Shown here: piece by piece, positions 9,637 to 18,523 of the stretch
How positions within the stretch are numbered: the stretch's first letter is position 1
How the letters are laid out: each line of letters begins with the position of its first letter
DNA from: Streptomyces neyagawaensis
GTDB taxonomy: Bacteria > Actinomycetota > Actinomycetes > Streptomycetales > Streptomycetaceae
Direction: 5' to 3'
Length of the DNA stretch: 64,000 nucleotides
Assembly: GCF_023516595.1 (NCBI RefSeq)
Contig: NZ_JAMGBG010000065.1
Coordinates: 62,001-126,000, forward strand
Position numbers and translations under genes: made by a program
The notes under the pieces: generated by a model
The model's input: the letters and a program-made list of their open reading frames with translations, nothing else
Told to the model about the DNA's origin: nothing
The model's database searches: none

Positions 9637-12484
9637 CTACGCCCCGCCGTCGTGCAGTACGGCGCGGACCGCCTCCGCCAAGGCCTGCGGCGCGGTGGAG
9701 CGCGTGGCGCTCAGGCAGCGGTGCCAGGGGCCGAGGCTGAGCGCTTCGACGGCCGCCGAACGCCCCCGCGCGCTGTCGCCCCATCCTTCGGCCGCAGCAG
9801 CCTTGAGGCCGCAGCGCCACACGTCGGTCCCGTCCTCCGGGTCCGTGGAGTTGGACGCTTCGGGCTCGAACTCACCGGACACCACGTCGCCGGTCACCAC
9901 GTCGCCGGTCACCCCATCGGCAAAGTCATCCTCGCCGTGTCGGCGCGCCGCGGCGTCGACGGCGCACAGCGCGCGCACCCGGGTGCGCGGTTCGGTGAGG
10001 GCGCGGGCGGCCTCGACGGCCTCGGCGTACCGGTGCTCGCGCACAGCGCAGTCCACTGTCGCCAGGAGCGCCCAGTCCTGATGCTCACTGTGCTCGATGG
10101 CGGCGCCCGTGCGGACGGCTGTGCCGAAGTCGCCGCGCCGGGCGGCCCAGTGGGCGATGTCGGCGAGGACCCGCCCCTTCATCAGAGGCTCCGGCAGGCT
10201 GTCGGCGAGTTCGACGCCTTCCTCGTAGCGCCCGGACACCGCCATCGCCTCGGCGACGGCCGCGATCGCCTCGTCCCTCGTATACGACTCGACCAACTGC
10301 CGTGCCAGAGTTCGCGCTTGATCGAGTTCCCCGGTCCAGGCCAGTCCCGCCGCGGCAGCGGCGACGTCGTTCGGGTCGAGCCACGGGGGAGTGGTCAGGG
10401 CGTCGACCAGGGCGCGCGCGTGGGGTGCCAGGGCGGCGGCCCGTGTGGCGTGGCCGTCTCGGGTCAGGGAGGACGCGGCGAGGGAGAGCGCCTCGGCCTG
10501 CGCCGCCGCGTCGGGCAGCGCCCCCAGAGCCGCGAGCGCCTGTGGCACCGAGCCGGCCGCCGCCCACGCGGCGGCCACCGGGGCGAGGGCCCGCGGTGCG
10601 CGGGGGGAGCCGGCGAAGTCCCGCACCAGAGTGAGGGCCCGCTCGTCCTCGCCCCGTGCGATGAGACCTCGCGCCATGGCGGCCCGCAGTTCCGCCCTGT
10701 CCCAGGTGTGCGGCGCGGTCTCGGTCAGGGCGTGTGCGGCGTCGTCCCGGCCGGCGTCGGTGAGGGCCCTGGCGAGCGCGGACAGGGCCGCCTTGCGGTG
10801 GTCGTACGAGCGAAGGGAACGCGGAGGCTGCTCGTCCTCCGCCTTGTCCATCTCCCGTAGCAACGTCTCGGCGAGTTCCAGCGATCCAGCCCGGGCCGCG
10901 AAGGACGAGACCCATCCCAGCGCCCGGCCCCGCCGGTACGGGTCGGCGATCGCGCGCGCGATGTCCGCCCCCGAGCGGTGCAGCCCGCGGCGGGCCGCAC
11001 CGCACGCGGCGTCCACGAGAGCGTCGGTCCGCGCGTCCGGGTCGCCGATGCCGCGGGCGACACCGACGGCGAGATCCGGGGCGTCCGACTCGGCCAACGC
11101 CCTGCACAGCAGGCCGAGGTGATAGGGCTCGCCCAGCGCGGTGTCCTGCCGAGTGGCGTCGGACGCCTCTCGCGCCAGTTCCCCCGCCTGCTCGTGCCGT
11201 CCCGCACGCAGATGGGCCCAGGCGACCTGGGCCTGTGCCCGGCTCCGGCTGGCGGAGAGTGTCAGGCTCCGAGCCGTGCTGGTGGCGGCGGCGAGGCCCT
11301 CGGGCGTGGACGCCAGGGCGGCGACCACGTCCGCGACGGCCTCTTCACGCTCCCGCGGAGATCGGAGGGACTTCAGCAGTTCGACTGCCTGCGTCGGCCG
11401 ACCGGCGAGAGCCAACGCCTGCGCCGCCATGGCCAGTCCACGGGCCCTCAGATTGTCCGCGGTCACCCCGTCGGCGAGGGCGGCCGCCTCCAGAGCGAGC
11501 TTCCGAGCGGCGTCGGCGCGCGATTCGGTGCCCGTCCGTGTGCCGGATCCCGTACTGCTCCTCGCGTCGGTACCCGTACTGCTCCTCGCGTCGGTACCCG
11601 TACTGCTCCCCGCACCGGATCCCGTCCCGCCGCTGCCCGTCCCGCCGCTCCTCCCCGCGCCGGAGGCGACCAGAGCCGTCGCGACGCCCGCCAGGGACTC
11701 CATCCGGGTGTACGGATCCGCGGGCGACCGGGCCAGTTCGACGGCCTGCTCAAGGGCTCGGCGTGAGCGAGGGCCGCCGCACCGGCCGCCGGCGCGGCGT
11801 CCGCCCCCTCCATGAGCTCATTCCAGGACACCGCGACGGCGTCGGCGGACAACCCCTTCTCCGCCATGGCCGTGGCGATGTCCCGCAGGAGGTGGACCCG
11901 TACACGGTCCCGCACGGCAGGTGAGGGCAGCGTCCGTGCGAGATCGATCGCCCGGTGGTGGTGACCGGCCACGGCCAGCAGGGCCACGGCGTGTTCCGTC
12001 GCCTCCTCGCGACGCTGTTCGGGAACGTCGGCCGCCAGTTCCGCCGCCTCGACGGCGACCTCCGCGGCCTGCGCCGGACTGCCCGCCGCGACCAGGCTCT
12101 GGACCACTCCGGCGAAGGCCCGCAACTGCGCCAACACGTCCTGGCGGGCCCGGGCCAGGCCGACCGCTCGCCGCACGTGTCCCAGGCCCGCCCACACGGC
12201 GATCAACGCGTCCGGGAGGCTCTCACTGCGGGAACGCAGGGCGTCACGCCGCAGGGCGAGCCTGAAGGCATCACTGACGTCGCGCGGTTCGCACCTCTCG
12301 TCGGCCCGCAGGGAGTCGAACGCCGCGGCGAGTTCCGACAGCGCGTCCAGATCGGAACCGGTGCGCTGCCAGAGGCGGTGGTGGCGGTGCGCGTCCCCCG
12401 CCAGCCGTACGAGCCGGGCGGTGTCCTGCTGGGTACGCAGGAGCTGGTCGAGAACGCCGACGAGGACCTGCGCGTGCGCGGCCT
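9637..12484 (-). pseudogene. large helical-repeat (TPR/HEAT-like) protein gene, frameshifted and 5'-truncated
   Basis: The two halves of one protein lie in different frames. 12,484 down to about 11,760 reads VLVGVLDQLLRTQQ...ALAHAE, and 11,760 to 9,637 continues EQAVELARSPADPYTRMESL onward to the stop. Restoring one base within GAGCCCTTGAGC near 11,760 rejoins them. The sequence is built of about 30-40-residue Ala/Leu-rich helical repeats (AVELLKSLRSPREREEAVAD type), resembling TPR scaffold proteins; a Ser/Thr/Gly linker near 11,540-11,660 carries tandem SSTGTDA repeats. No start codon or N-terminus exists beyond about 12,484, where coding switches to the opposite strand. Confidence 0.75.
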
Positions 12485-12827
12485 CCTGATCACCTCGGAC
12501 GGCGGCAAGCACTGGCGGAAGATCGTCGGCGGCGGCATCCCCTGGAAGGAGTTGGCGACCGACCCGGAGTGGCTGGACCTGGAGATCCTCGCGGACGGGC
12601 AGGTGCTCGTCGGTGAGGAAGGCGGCCGTCACTGGCTCGCCACCGACCGCACGAACACCACCTTCCGCCAGTTGAGGACCCCGGCGAAGTTCAGGTCCTT
12701 CGCCGTCGACGGCACGACGCTCCACGGGATCGTCGACGCGGCGACACCGTCGTACGACATGGTCAAGGGCGAAGGGCTGTGGATCTCCGGCGACGGCGGA
12801 CGCACATGGAGGCGCCAGAAACAGTGA
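12470..12827 (+). pseudogene. C-terminal remnant of a BNR/Asp-box repeat (sialidase-like) protein
   Basis: Plus-strand frame ending at 12,827 with two Asp-box motifs, ITSDGGKHW and ISGDGGRTW, separated by beta-propeller-like sequence (DLEILADGQVLVGEEGGRHW). Only about 115 residues remain, and no start or signal peptide is present because the 5' part is replaced by the minus-strand repeat-protein pseudogene at about 12,470-12,490. Confidence 0.7.
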
Positions 12828-12835
12828 GGGGCAGC

Positions 12836-12864
12836 GGGGGACCGGGGGCCGTTGCCGGTCCCCC
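12836..12864. terminator. hairpin after the BNR remnant
   Basis: Perfect 10-bp stem GGGGGACCGG / CCGGTCCCCC with a 9-nt loop starting 9 bp after the stop codon. The terminator survives although the gene is truncated. Confidence 0.8.
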
Positions 12865-12936
12865 GCGGCGGTCGACGCGCGCTCGGCCGCGCCAGGTGTC
12901 AGGGTGAGGCCCAAGGACTCGAGAAAGGGACTTGCC

Positions 12937-13764
12937 GTGATCACCACCGACCTCACCCCGGGCTCCCCCTGCTGGCTGGACCTCGGCGCCCCCGACGTCC
13001 GGGCCGCCGCGGCCTTCTACGGGGCGGTGCTCGGCTGGGAGTACGAGCCCATGGGGGAGGTCGAGGGCGAGGAGATGGGGGAGGTCGAGGGCGAGGACAT
13101 GGAGGGCGGCATGTTCCGGAAGGACGGCAAGGTCGTCGCCGGACTCGGCAAACTCACCGAGAAGGGCGCCCGCTCCGCCTGGATGATCTACTTCACCGTG
13201 ACCGACGCGGACGCCACGACCCGCGCGGTCGAGGAGGCCGGCGGCACGGTGCGGGTGGCGCCGAGGGACCTCGGCGAGTGGGGCCGGATGGCCCAGTACA
13301 ACGACTCCCTGGGCGGCCAGTTCGCGGTGTGGCAGCCGGGGAAGAACGCGGGCTTCGAACTGGCCGACGAGCCCGGTTCGCTGTCGTGGACCGAGCTGTA
13401 CACGAGCGACGCCGCGGCCGCCAAGGAGTTCTACAGCAAGGTCTTCGACTGGCAGTACAGCGAGATGGAACTGCCTGGCGGCGGGGGCACGTACACCCTC
13501 ATCACGCCCGCCGGACTCCCCGAGGAACGCATGCAGGGCGGCCTCATGGAGCTCGGCAAGGAGGATCTGACGCTGACGGACGGCCGGCCGTACTGGCACC
13601 CGGTGTTCGCCGTCGCCGACTGCGACGCGGCGGTCGCCGCGGTCACCGCGAACGGCGGCAGCGTGCAGATGGGACCGGAGGACGCGCCGGGCGTGGGCCG
13701 TCTGGCCGTCTGCCTCGACCCGTCGAACGCGGACTTCGTGGTGCTCACCCCGGCCCCGAACTGA
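12937..13764 (+). CDS. two-domain VOC (glyoxalase/bleomycin-resistance fold) protein
   Basis: 275-aa protein with two VOC modules: residues about 8-125 (CWLDLGAPDVRAAAAFYGAV) and 145-272 (WTELYTSDAAAAKEFYSKVF). GTG 12937 is preceded by AAAGGGA at 8 bases. Tandem VOC proteins of this type are common in Streptomyces and bind small molecules or metals; substrate unknown. An internal GEVEGEEM / GEVEGEDM duplication near residues 40-55 is an acidic insertion in a loop. Confidence 0.85.
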   Translation: MITTDLTPGSPCWLDLGAPDVRAAAAFYGAVLGWEYEPMGEVEGEEMGEVEGEDMEGGMFRKDGKVVAGLGKLTEKGARSAWMIYFTVTDADATTRAVEEAGGTVRVAPRDLGEWGRMAQYNDSLGGQFAVWQPGKNAGFELADEPGSLSWTELYTSDAAAAKEFYSKVFDWQYSEMELPGGGGTYTLITPAGLPEERMQGGLMELGKEDLTLTDGRPYWHPVFAVADCDAAVAAVTANGGSVQMGPEDAPGVGRLAVCLDPSNADFVVLTPAPN

Positions 13765-13801
13765 TCCCGCGGGGCGATCCCGTGGGGCGGGCCGACTCGG
13801 T

Positions 13802-15070
13802 TCAACCCACGGCCCTGGCCCGGTCCAGCGGGGGCAGATGCCGGACGGTGCGGCTCCAGGTGGCTCCCAGAGCCACAAGTCCCATGACGGACGCGATCGC
13901 CAGCAGAGCGGCCCGCACACCCCAGTGCTCCAGGACCAGTCCCGAGGCGAGCGGTCCCACCGGGGCCACCGCACCGCCGATGAGCGCGAGGCTGCTCAGC
14001 ACCCTGCCCTGCAAGTGATCCGGCGTGATGGTCATCTGATAGGTGTACAGAATCGCGTTGGCCGCCGGGGCCAGGAAGAAGGCGGCGGCCAGCAGGGGGC
14101 CGATGGTCCAGGCGGTCGGCCGGACGGCCATCGCGGGAATCGCCGCGGCGGCGACCCAGAACATCGCCAGCACGACGGACGTGGGGCTGCGTCGTTGCAG
14201 CCGGGGAGCGGCCAGCGCGCCCAGCAGCCCGCCGACACCGGAGATCGCCATCATCAGGCCGACATCGGCCGGTGTCGCGCCGCTCTGCCGGGCGGCGACG
14301 ATCGCGGTGAAGGTCAGCGCGGAGAACACGAGTCCGAAGCCCGCGGCCGTCACCAGCAGGACGCGCAGGAACCGTTGCCGCCACGTCCAGCGCAGACCGT
14401 CGGCGATGTCGCGCAGGAGGGACTGCGGGCGGTCCGGGGTCGAGGGGGCGGTGCGGGCGATGGGGGAGGTGGCGGCCGGGGCAGGGGCAGGGGCCTGGGC
14501 CGGGGGCTTCACGGCAAGGACCGCCGCGAAGGACAGCAGATGGGCGAGGAACTCGCCGGCGAGGGGCACCGTTCGCCCCAGGTTGAACAGCAGGCCGCCC
14601 AACGGGGGTCCGGCGATCGTGGCTCCGTACTGACGGGCCTCGTTGTGCGCGAGGGCCTGCGGCAGATGCTCGGTGGGAACCACGCGCCGTAGCAGCGCTG
14701 TCTCCGCGGGCTCGAAGAACACCCCGCAGACACCGCTGACCACCGCCACGCCCAGCAGCATCCGCCAGTCGAGGAACCCGAGCAGCGAACCGGTGACCGT
14801 GGCGGCGACGAGGACGGCTCGCGCCAGATCGCAGACGAGCATCGTGCGCCGCCGGTCCCACCGGTCGACCAGAGCGCCCGCGGGCAGACGCAGTGCGATA
14901 CCGGCGGCCATCGCCGCGGAACCGATCAGACCGGCGTGTACGGCCGAGCCGGTCAGCTGGAGTGCCAGCAGGGGATAGGCGACCGAGGCGACCTGGGCGC
15001 CCAGGGTCGAGGACAGGGTGGCGCTCCAGAGCAGGACGAAGTCACGGTTGCGACGCAGCGGCTCACTCAT
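13802..15070 (-). CDS. MFS transporter (MFS_3/enterobactin-exporter-like)
   Basis: 422-aa inner-membrane transporter, probably a drug or siderophore exporter. Ten to twelve hydrophobic segments are visible, with the MFS loop motif LPAGALVDRWDRRRTML after the second helix. A proline/alanine-rich cytoplasmic loop (residues about 195-225) separates the halves. ATG 15070 begins MSEPLRRNRDFVLLW, the typical N-terminus; the ribosome site is weak. The AT-rich palindrome just upstream suggests a dedicated repressor encoded elsewhere. Confidence 0.88.
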   Translation of the reverse strand: MSEPLRRNRDFVLLWSATLSSTLGAQVASVAYPLLALQLTGSAVHAGLIGSAAMAAGIALRLPAGALVDRWDRRRTMLVCDLARAVLVAATVTGSLLGFLDWRMLLGVAVVSGVCGVFFEPAETALLRRVVPTEHLPQALAHNEARQYGATIAGPPLGGLLFNLGRTVPLAGEFLAHLLSFAAVLAVKPPAQAPAPAPAATSPIARTAPSTPDRPQSLLRDIADGLRWTWRQRFLRVLLVTAAGFGLVFSALTFTAIVAARQSGATPADVGLMMAISGVGGLLGALAAPRLQRRSPTSVVLAMFWVAAAAIPAMAVRPTAWTIGPLLAAAFFLAPAANAILYTYQMTITPDHLQGRVLSSLALIGGAVAPVGPLASGLVLEHWGVRAALLAIASVMGLVALGATWSRTVRHLPPLDRARAVG

Positions 15071-15081
15071 GATCCGGATTA

Positions 15082-15105
15082 TGTACAGAATATAAAGAAC
15101 GTACA
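15082..15105. promoter_or_regulatory. TGTAC-N14-GTACA operator in the MFS promoter
   Basis: Inverted repeat with an AT-rich centre (AGAATATAAAGAAC), starting 12 bp from the MFS start codon and overlapping a TATATT-like -10. AT-rich spacers are rare in this window, so it is a strong repressor-site candidate. Confidence 0.55.
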
Positions 15106-15297
15106 ACTCCGTTAAGTGATCCGTTGGTGATCCGAGTGGTGATTTCGGGGCTCGGAGGGCATGAGCTCGGGGGGACGCGGGGGTGTGTCGCAGGACCGCT
15201 AATTGGGGGCTGGGCCCCCATGTGTCGCCCCCCGCTCCCGCCCAGCATGGATCAGGGCTGGACCAGCCCAGGTTCATCAGGGGGAACAGGAGGAGCA

Positions 15298-15921
15298 TTG
15301 AAGATCTCCATGCGCAACGCGACGCAGGCCGGTGTCACGGCCCTGGCGCTCGGCGCGGCCACGGTGCTGTCGACGGGGCAGGCCCATGCCGCGACCGGTG
15401 TACGGGTGGACTCGGTCCGCATCCACGTCAACGCCGTGGCCGGAAAGGCGAACGACCTCTCCATCACGCGGTCCAACAGCACCGTGACCATCAGCGACGG
15501 CGGCGACGCCGTCACCGCGGGGTCCGGCTGCACCCAGGTCGACCGCGACACCGTCACCTGCCCGTACGGCAACCGCACCCTCACGCTCGACATGGGGGAC
15601 CTCGGCGACATCGTCCTCGTGACCGGCGGTGTGCCCGCCGACATCAGCGGGGGCTCGGGCGACGACATCATCACGATCGACTACACCGCCACGGCGAGGA
15701 CCTTCCTCAACGGTCAGGCGGGACACGACACCATCTTCGGCGGGGCCGGGGTCGACAACATCACCGGTGGCGCCGGGGACGACGTCATGTTCGGCAGGAA
15801 CGGCGACGACCGCCTGGACGCCGGCGACTTCACGGCCGGCAACGACCGCTCCTTCGGAGACGCCGGCACCGACACCTGCACGGGGGACGCCAACGACCTG
15901 AAGGACAGCTGCGAACGCTGA
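15298..15921 (+). CDS. exported RTX-like calcium-binding protein
   Basis: 207-aa exported protein. TTG 15298 is favoured because AGGAGGAG lies immediately upstream; ATG 15310 is too far from it. Signal peptide about residues 1-31 (ends AHA-AT). The C-terminal half has hemolysin-type GGxGxDxxx nonapeptides (GGSGDDIIT, GGAGVDNITGGAGDDVMFG, RNGDDRLDAGD), which fold as a calcium-binding parallel beta-roll. Two Cys pairs probably form disulfides. No protease, lipase or type I exporter is attached, so it is likely a stand-alone surface or secreted protein. Confidence 0.85.
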   Translation: MKISMRNATQAGVTALALGAATVLSTGQAHAATGVRVDSVRIHVNAVAGKANDLSITRSNSTVTISDGGDAVTAGSGCTQVDRDTVTCPYGNRTLTLDMGDLGDIVLVTGGVPADISGGSGDDIITIDYTATARTFLNGQAGHDTIFGGAGVDNITGGAGDDVMFGRNGDDRLDAGDFTAGNDRSFGDAGTDTCTGDANDLKDSCER

Positions 15922-15962
15922 GGTGCGCGGTCGTCACGCGGTCGCCTGCGCGTCGTGCGCGA

Positions 15963-16013
15963 CCCGGTGGCGGTGGTCACGTCCGAGAGTCGGCCGGTAC
16001 CACCGCCACCGGG
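15963..16013. terminator. long hairpin shared by convergent genes
   Basis: Perfect 15-bp inverted repeat CCCGGTGGCGGTGGT / ACCACCGCCACCGGG with a 21-nt spacer. The right arm lies inside the minus-strand USP gene, covering its CPVAVVP codons, and the left arm ends at its stop. It would serve as terminator for both genes. Confidence 0.65.
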
Positions 16014-16477
16014 CACACCGCTTCGTCCAGCAGGGCGCGCACGGTCGCACGGGAACGCGCACCCGGCTCGCTCCCCACCACGACGATCCCGGCCCCGGAG
16101 GCGTGGTGGGTGAGCGCCTGGACGGGGGACAGCAGGACGACGTCCTCAAGCACCCGAACGTCCGGGTACCGTTCCCGCCACGGACGCAGCGCGTCGGCCA
16201 GGACCTGCACCTCGTGGTCCTCCCATGTCGCACGGTCCCTCTCAGGTACGGCGAACGGCCACTCGGCGGCGCTCGCGGGAAGCGCCCAGGCGTGCACGAC
16301 ACGGAGACGCACCCCTCGCGCCCGGGCACAGTGGAAGGCGAAGTCGACCGCGCCGGCGACAGCGTCCCGCGCGTCCATCCCGAGGACGACCTCTCCGGCG
16401 CGACGCCCGCCGCCGGTCCCGTGTCCGGCGGGGTTCCGCGCCACCGGCGCGTCAGGGGAAGCCGTCGTCGGTTCCAT
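15977..16477 (-). CDS. single-domain universal stress protein (C-terminal-half type)
   Basis: 166-aa USP-fold protein. It aligns with the second domain of the tandem USPs nearby (VVLGMDARDAVAGAVDFAFH; LRPWRERYPDVRVLEDVV; CPVAVVP), and the first domain is absent. The ATP-loop is unusual (VVVGSEPGARSRATV instead of GxxGxxxxxxxxxG-S/T), so nucleotide binding is doubtful. ATG 16477 follows GGAAGGGCGG; a GTG directly before it is also possible. It may be a shortened paralogue or a fragment left by recombination between repeated USP genes. Confidence 0.75.
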   Translation of the reverse strand: MEPTTASPDAPVARNPAGHGTGGGRRAGEVVLGMDARDAVAGAVDFAFHCARARGVRLRVVHAWALPASAAEWPFAVPERDRATWEDHEVQVLADALRPWRERYPDVRVLEDVVLLSPVQALTHHASGAGIVVVGSEPGARSRATVRALLDEAVCPVAVVPADSRT

Positions 16478-16576
16478 CACAGTCCGCCCTTCCGCCCCAG
16501 TGGGTGGGAAACTTCGGTGCCACCCAGCCTCCGCCGCGCCTGCCGCCCCCGACAGAGGCCGACCGGACCCGTGCAC

Positions 16577-16590
16577 GGGACCCAGGTCCC
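16577..16590. promoter_or_regulatory. DevR-type box before USP
   Basis: GGGACCCAGGTCCC, a perfect 6-2-6 palindrome, 59 bp upstream of the USP start at 16,650. It is the site closest to the mycobacterial DevR box (GGGACT-NN-AGTCCC). Confidence 0.65.
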
Positions 16591-16649
16591 TCGTGCCACG
16601 GGCCCGACGGAGATCAGAGTGGAGACCCACCCCTCAAGGAGGTCTCCCG

Positions 16650-17564
16650 ATGTCTTCTACGGTCACCGTCGGTCTGGACGGCTCGGACGAGAGCCTGGCC
16701 GCGGCCGACTGGGCCGCTCGCGAGGCAGCTCTGCGCGGCCTGCCGCTCCGGCTCGTACACGCCGGGGGACAGGAGCCGCACGCCTACGTCCCGTTCGCCG
16801 GTGAGCCGGTGCCGCCGCCGGGGGCCGACCGCTCGGTCAGCCTCCTGCCCGAGGCGCGGGCCCGGCTGGCTCACCGCCACCCCGGGCTACGGGTGAGCAC
16901 CGAGCGACTTCCCGGCCGTACGGTGCCCGCTCTGGTCGCCGCCGCGGAGGAGTCGGAACTCCTCGTGCTCGGCTCACGCGGCCTCGGGCGCACGGACGGG
17001 GTCCTGCTCGGTTCCGTGGCCCTCGCCGTGGTGGCCAGGGCCGGGCGACCGGTCGTCCTGGTCGGTTCCGGCGAGGGCGAGGGCCGGACGCGCGGGGCGG
17101 ACTCGGCCGGCGACTCCGCCGCCCGGGCCGGGCTCCCGAGGGATGTGGTGGTGGGACTCGACCTCGGTGCACCCGACGACCTCGTCCTCGGCTTCGCCTT
17201 TGACGCCGCCTCCCGGCGTGCCGCGGCGCTGCGCGTGGTCCACGGCTGGGACGCGCGGGCAGCCCGTGCCGCGGAGGCCGACACCAAGGTGGCGTCCCAC
17301 CGGGGTCGACGGGGTGCCGAGGCGCCGCCGGGACCGGCCGAGGTGCTGCGGCCGTGGCGGGACAAGTACCCCGGTGTCCAGGTCACGGAGGAAGCGGTGA
17401 TCGGCAACGCGGGGGCGCACCTGGTGGACGCCTCGTGCGACGCCGCCCTGGTGGTCGTGGGCCGACGCGGACGGGCGGGACACGTAGGCCCACGCCTGGG
17501 CCCGATCACCCACCACGTCGTCCAGCACACCGCCTCACCGGTGGCGGTGGTACCGCACGACTGA
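16650..17564 (+). CDS. tandem-domain universal stress protein
   Basis: 304 aa, two USP domains. Domain 1 starts TVTVGLDGSDESLAAADWAA and has the ATP loop GSRGLGRTDGVLLGS; domain 2 starts VVVGLDLGAPDDLVLGF with GRRGRAGHVGPRLGP and ends CPVAVVPHD-like (SPVAVVPHD). ATG 16650 follows AAGGAGG at 6 bases. Tandem USPs of this class (Rv2623 type) bind ATP and act in dormancy and stress survival. A DevR-type box lies 59 bp upstream. Confidence 0.92.
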   Translation: MSSTVTVGLDGSDESLAAADWAAREAALRGLPLRLVHAGGQEPHAYVPFAGEPVPPPGADRSVSLLPEARARLAHRHPGLRVSTERLPGRTVPALVAAAEESELLVLGSRGLGRTDGVLLGSVALAVVARAGRPVVLVGSGEGEGRTRGADSAGDSAARAGLPRDVVVGLDLGAPDDLVLGFAFDAASRRAAALRVVHGWDARAARAAEADTKVASHRGRRGAEAPPGPAEVLRPWRDKYPGVQVTEEAVIGNAGAHLVDASCDAALVVVGRRGRAGHVGPRLGPITHHVVQHTASPVAVVPHD

Positions 17565-17621
17565 CGGCGCGGGGCCAGGGGCCCGACTGACGACGCGGGG
17601 GCCTCGCGCGGTCACCCGACA

Positions 17622-18278
17622 TCAGGGACGCGGAGCGGGCTCCTCGCCGCCCTGGTCGAGCCTGAAGGGCGGATACACATCCGTGAGCAGGGCGGCATAG
17701 GCAGCCACCCGCAGCACCCAGCGGTTCAGCCCCATCACCAGGTCGAACAGCCCGCGCGGATACCGGTCCGTCGCCGCCAGCGCGATCCCGGCGAACAACA
17801 CCAGCAGCCCGATGAGCCCTCCCGAGAACCACACCATCCGTACGCCGCCCAGAAGGAACCCCAGCACCAGATAGTGCGGGATCGCCAGCAGCCACCACTT
17901 CACCAGGACCAGACCACGGGAGAGCTGCTCCGGGTACGCCACGTCCCAGTGGGTCGGATAGTCGGGGACGTCGGCGAGGGTGAACGGCGGGTAGCGGTCC
18001 GTGCCCAGACCACCGTACGCGTAGTACGCCACCCGCCAACTCCAGCGCAGGACACCGACGTTGAAATCGAACAACGACCGCGGGTAGCGGCCGGTGAACA
18101 GGATCGCGAAGAACGCGATGACACCGACCACCGTGAACGCCACCCAGAGGAACATCAGGACGACGTAGTGGGGGAACGCCAACAGCCACTTCACCAGCCA
18201 CAGCCAGCGCGAGAGCGGGGTGTCGAGCCGTGCGCTCAGCCGGGCGGGGTGTGGGGACGCGATGAACTCGGTGCTCAT
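17622..18278 (-). CDS. DUF4389 membrane protein
   Basis: 218-aa inner-membrane protein with two internal repeats of the DUF4389 signature: a W-L-VKWLLAFPHYVVL-type helix followed by GRYPRSLFDFNVGVLRW, then VKWWLLAIPHYLVL and DRYPRGLFDLVMGLNRW. Four transmembrane segments are visible. ATG 18278 has AAGGGA 9 bases upstream. The function of DUF4389 is not established. Its promoter region contains TCGTCGTTCGGCGA (about 18,292-18,305), which shares the core of the DevR-type box but lacks the outer Gs. Confidence 0.88.
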   Translation of the reverse strand: MSTEFIASPHPARLSARLDTPLSRWLWLVKWLLAFPHYVVLMFLWVAFTVVGVIAFFAILFTGRYPRSLFDFNVGVLRWSWRVAYYAYGGLGTDRYPPFTLADVPDYPTHWDVAYPEQLSRGLVLVKWWLLAIPHYLVLGFLLGGVRMVWFSGGLIGLLVLFAGIALAATDRYPRGLFDLVMGLNRWVLRVAAYAALLTDVYPPFRLDQGGEEPAPRP

Positions 18279-18523
18279 GAGGACCGATCCCTTCGTCGTT
18301 CGGCGACGGTCACTTCCGGGACTCCCGGTGGTGGCGAGATCAGGCGCGCTGTCCGGGGCCTCCACTCCAGCTTCCGGTCACGGGCCGGGACGCGCACATG
18401 GGCTGAAGGGGGACAGGACGCGGGGCCGAGCAGCCTCCCGTGAGGACCTGCCGGGCCCTGCCCCTGTGCATCTCTCGGCGTGACGCTGAAATCGAAGGAG
18501 AACCTGCCGTCGGAGGTGCCGAG

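Noticed and set aside
15202..15216. GGGGGCTGGGCCCCC hairpin upstream of the RTX-like gene
   Set aside because: Short stem with a 5-base loop, not near a gene end and not in box register; probably chance in GC-rich DNA.
18292..18305. TCGTCGTTCGGCGA as a DevR-type box before the DUF4389 gene
   Set aside because: Shares the core but lacks the outer GGG/CCC, and lies only about 14 bp from the start codon, unlike the other sites.
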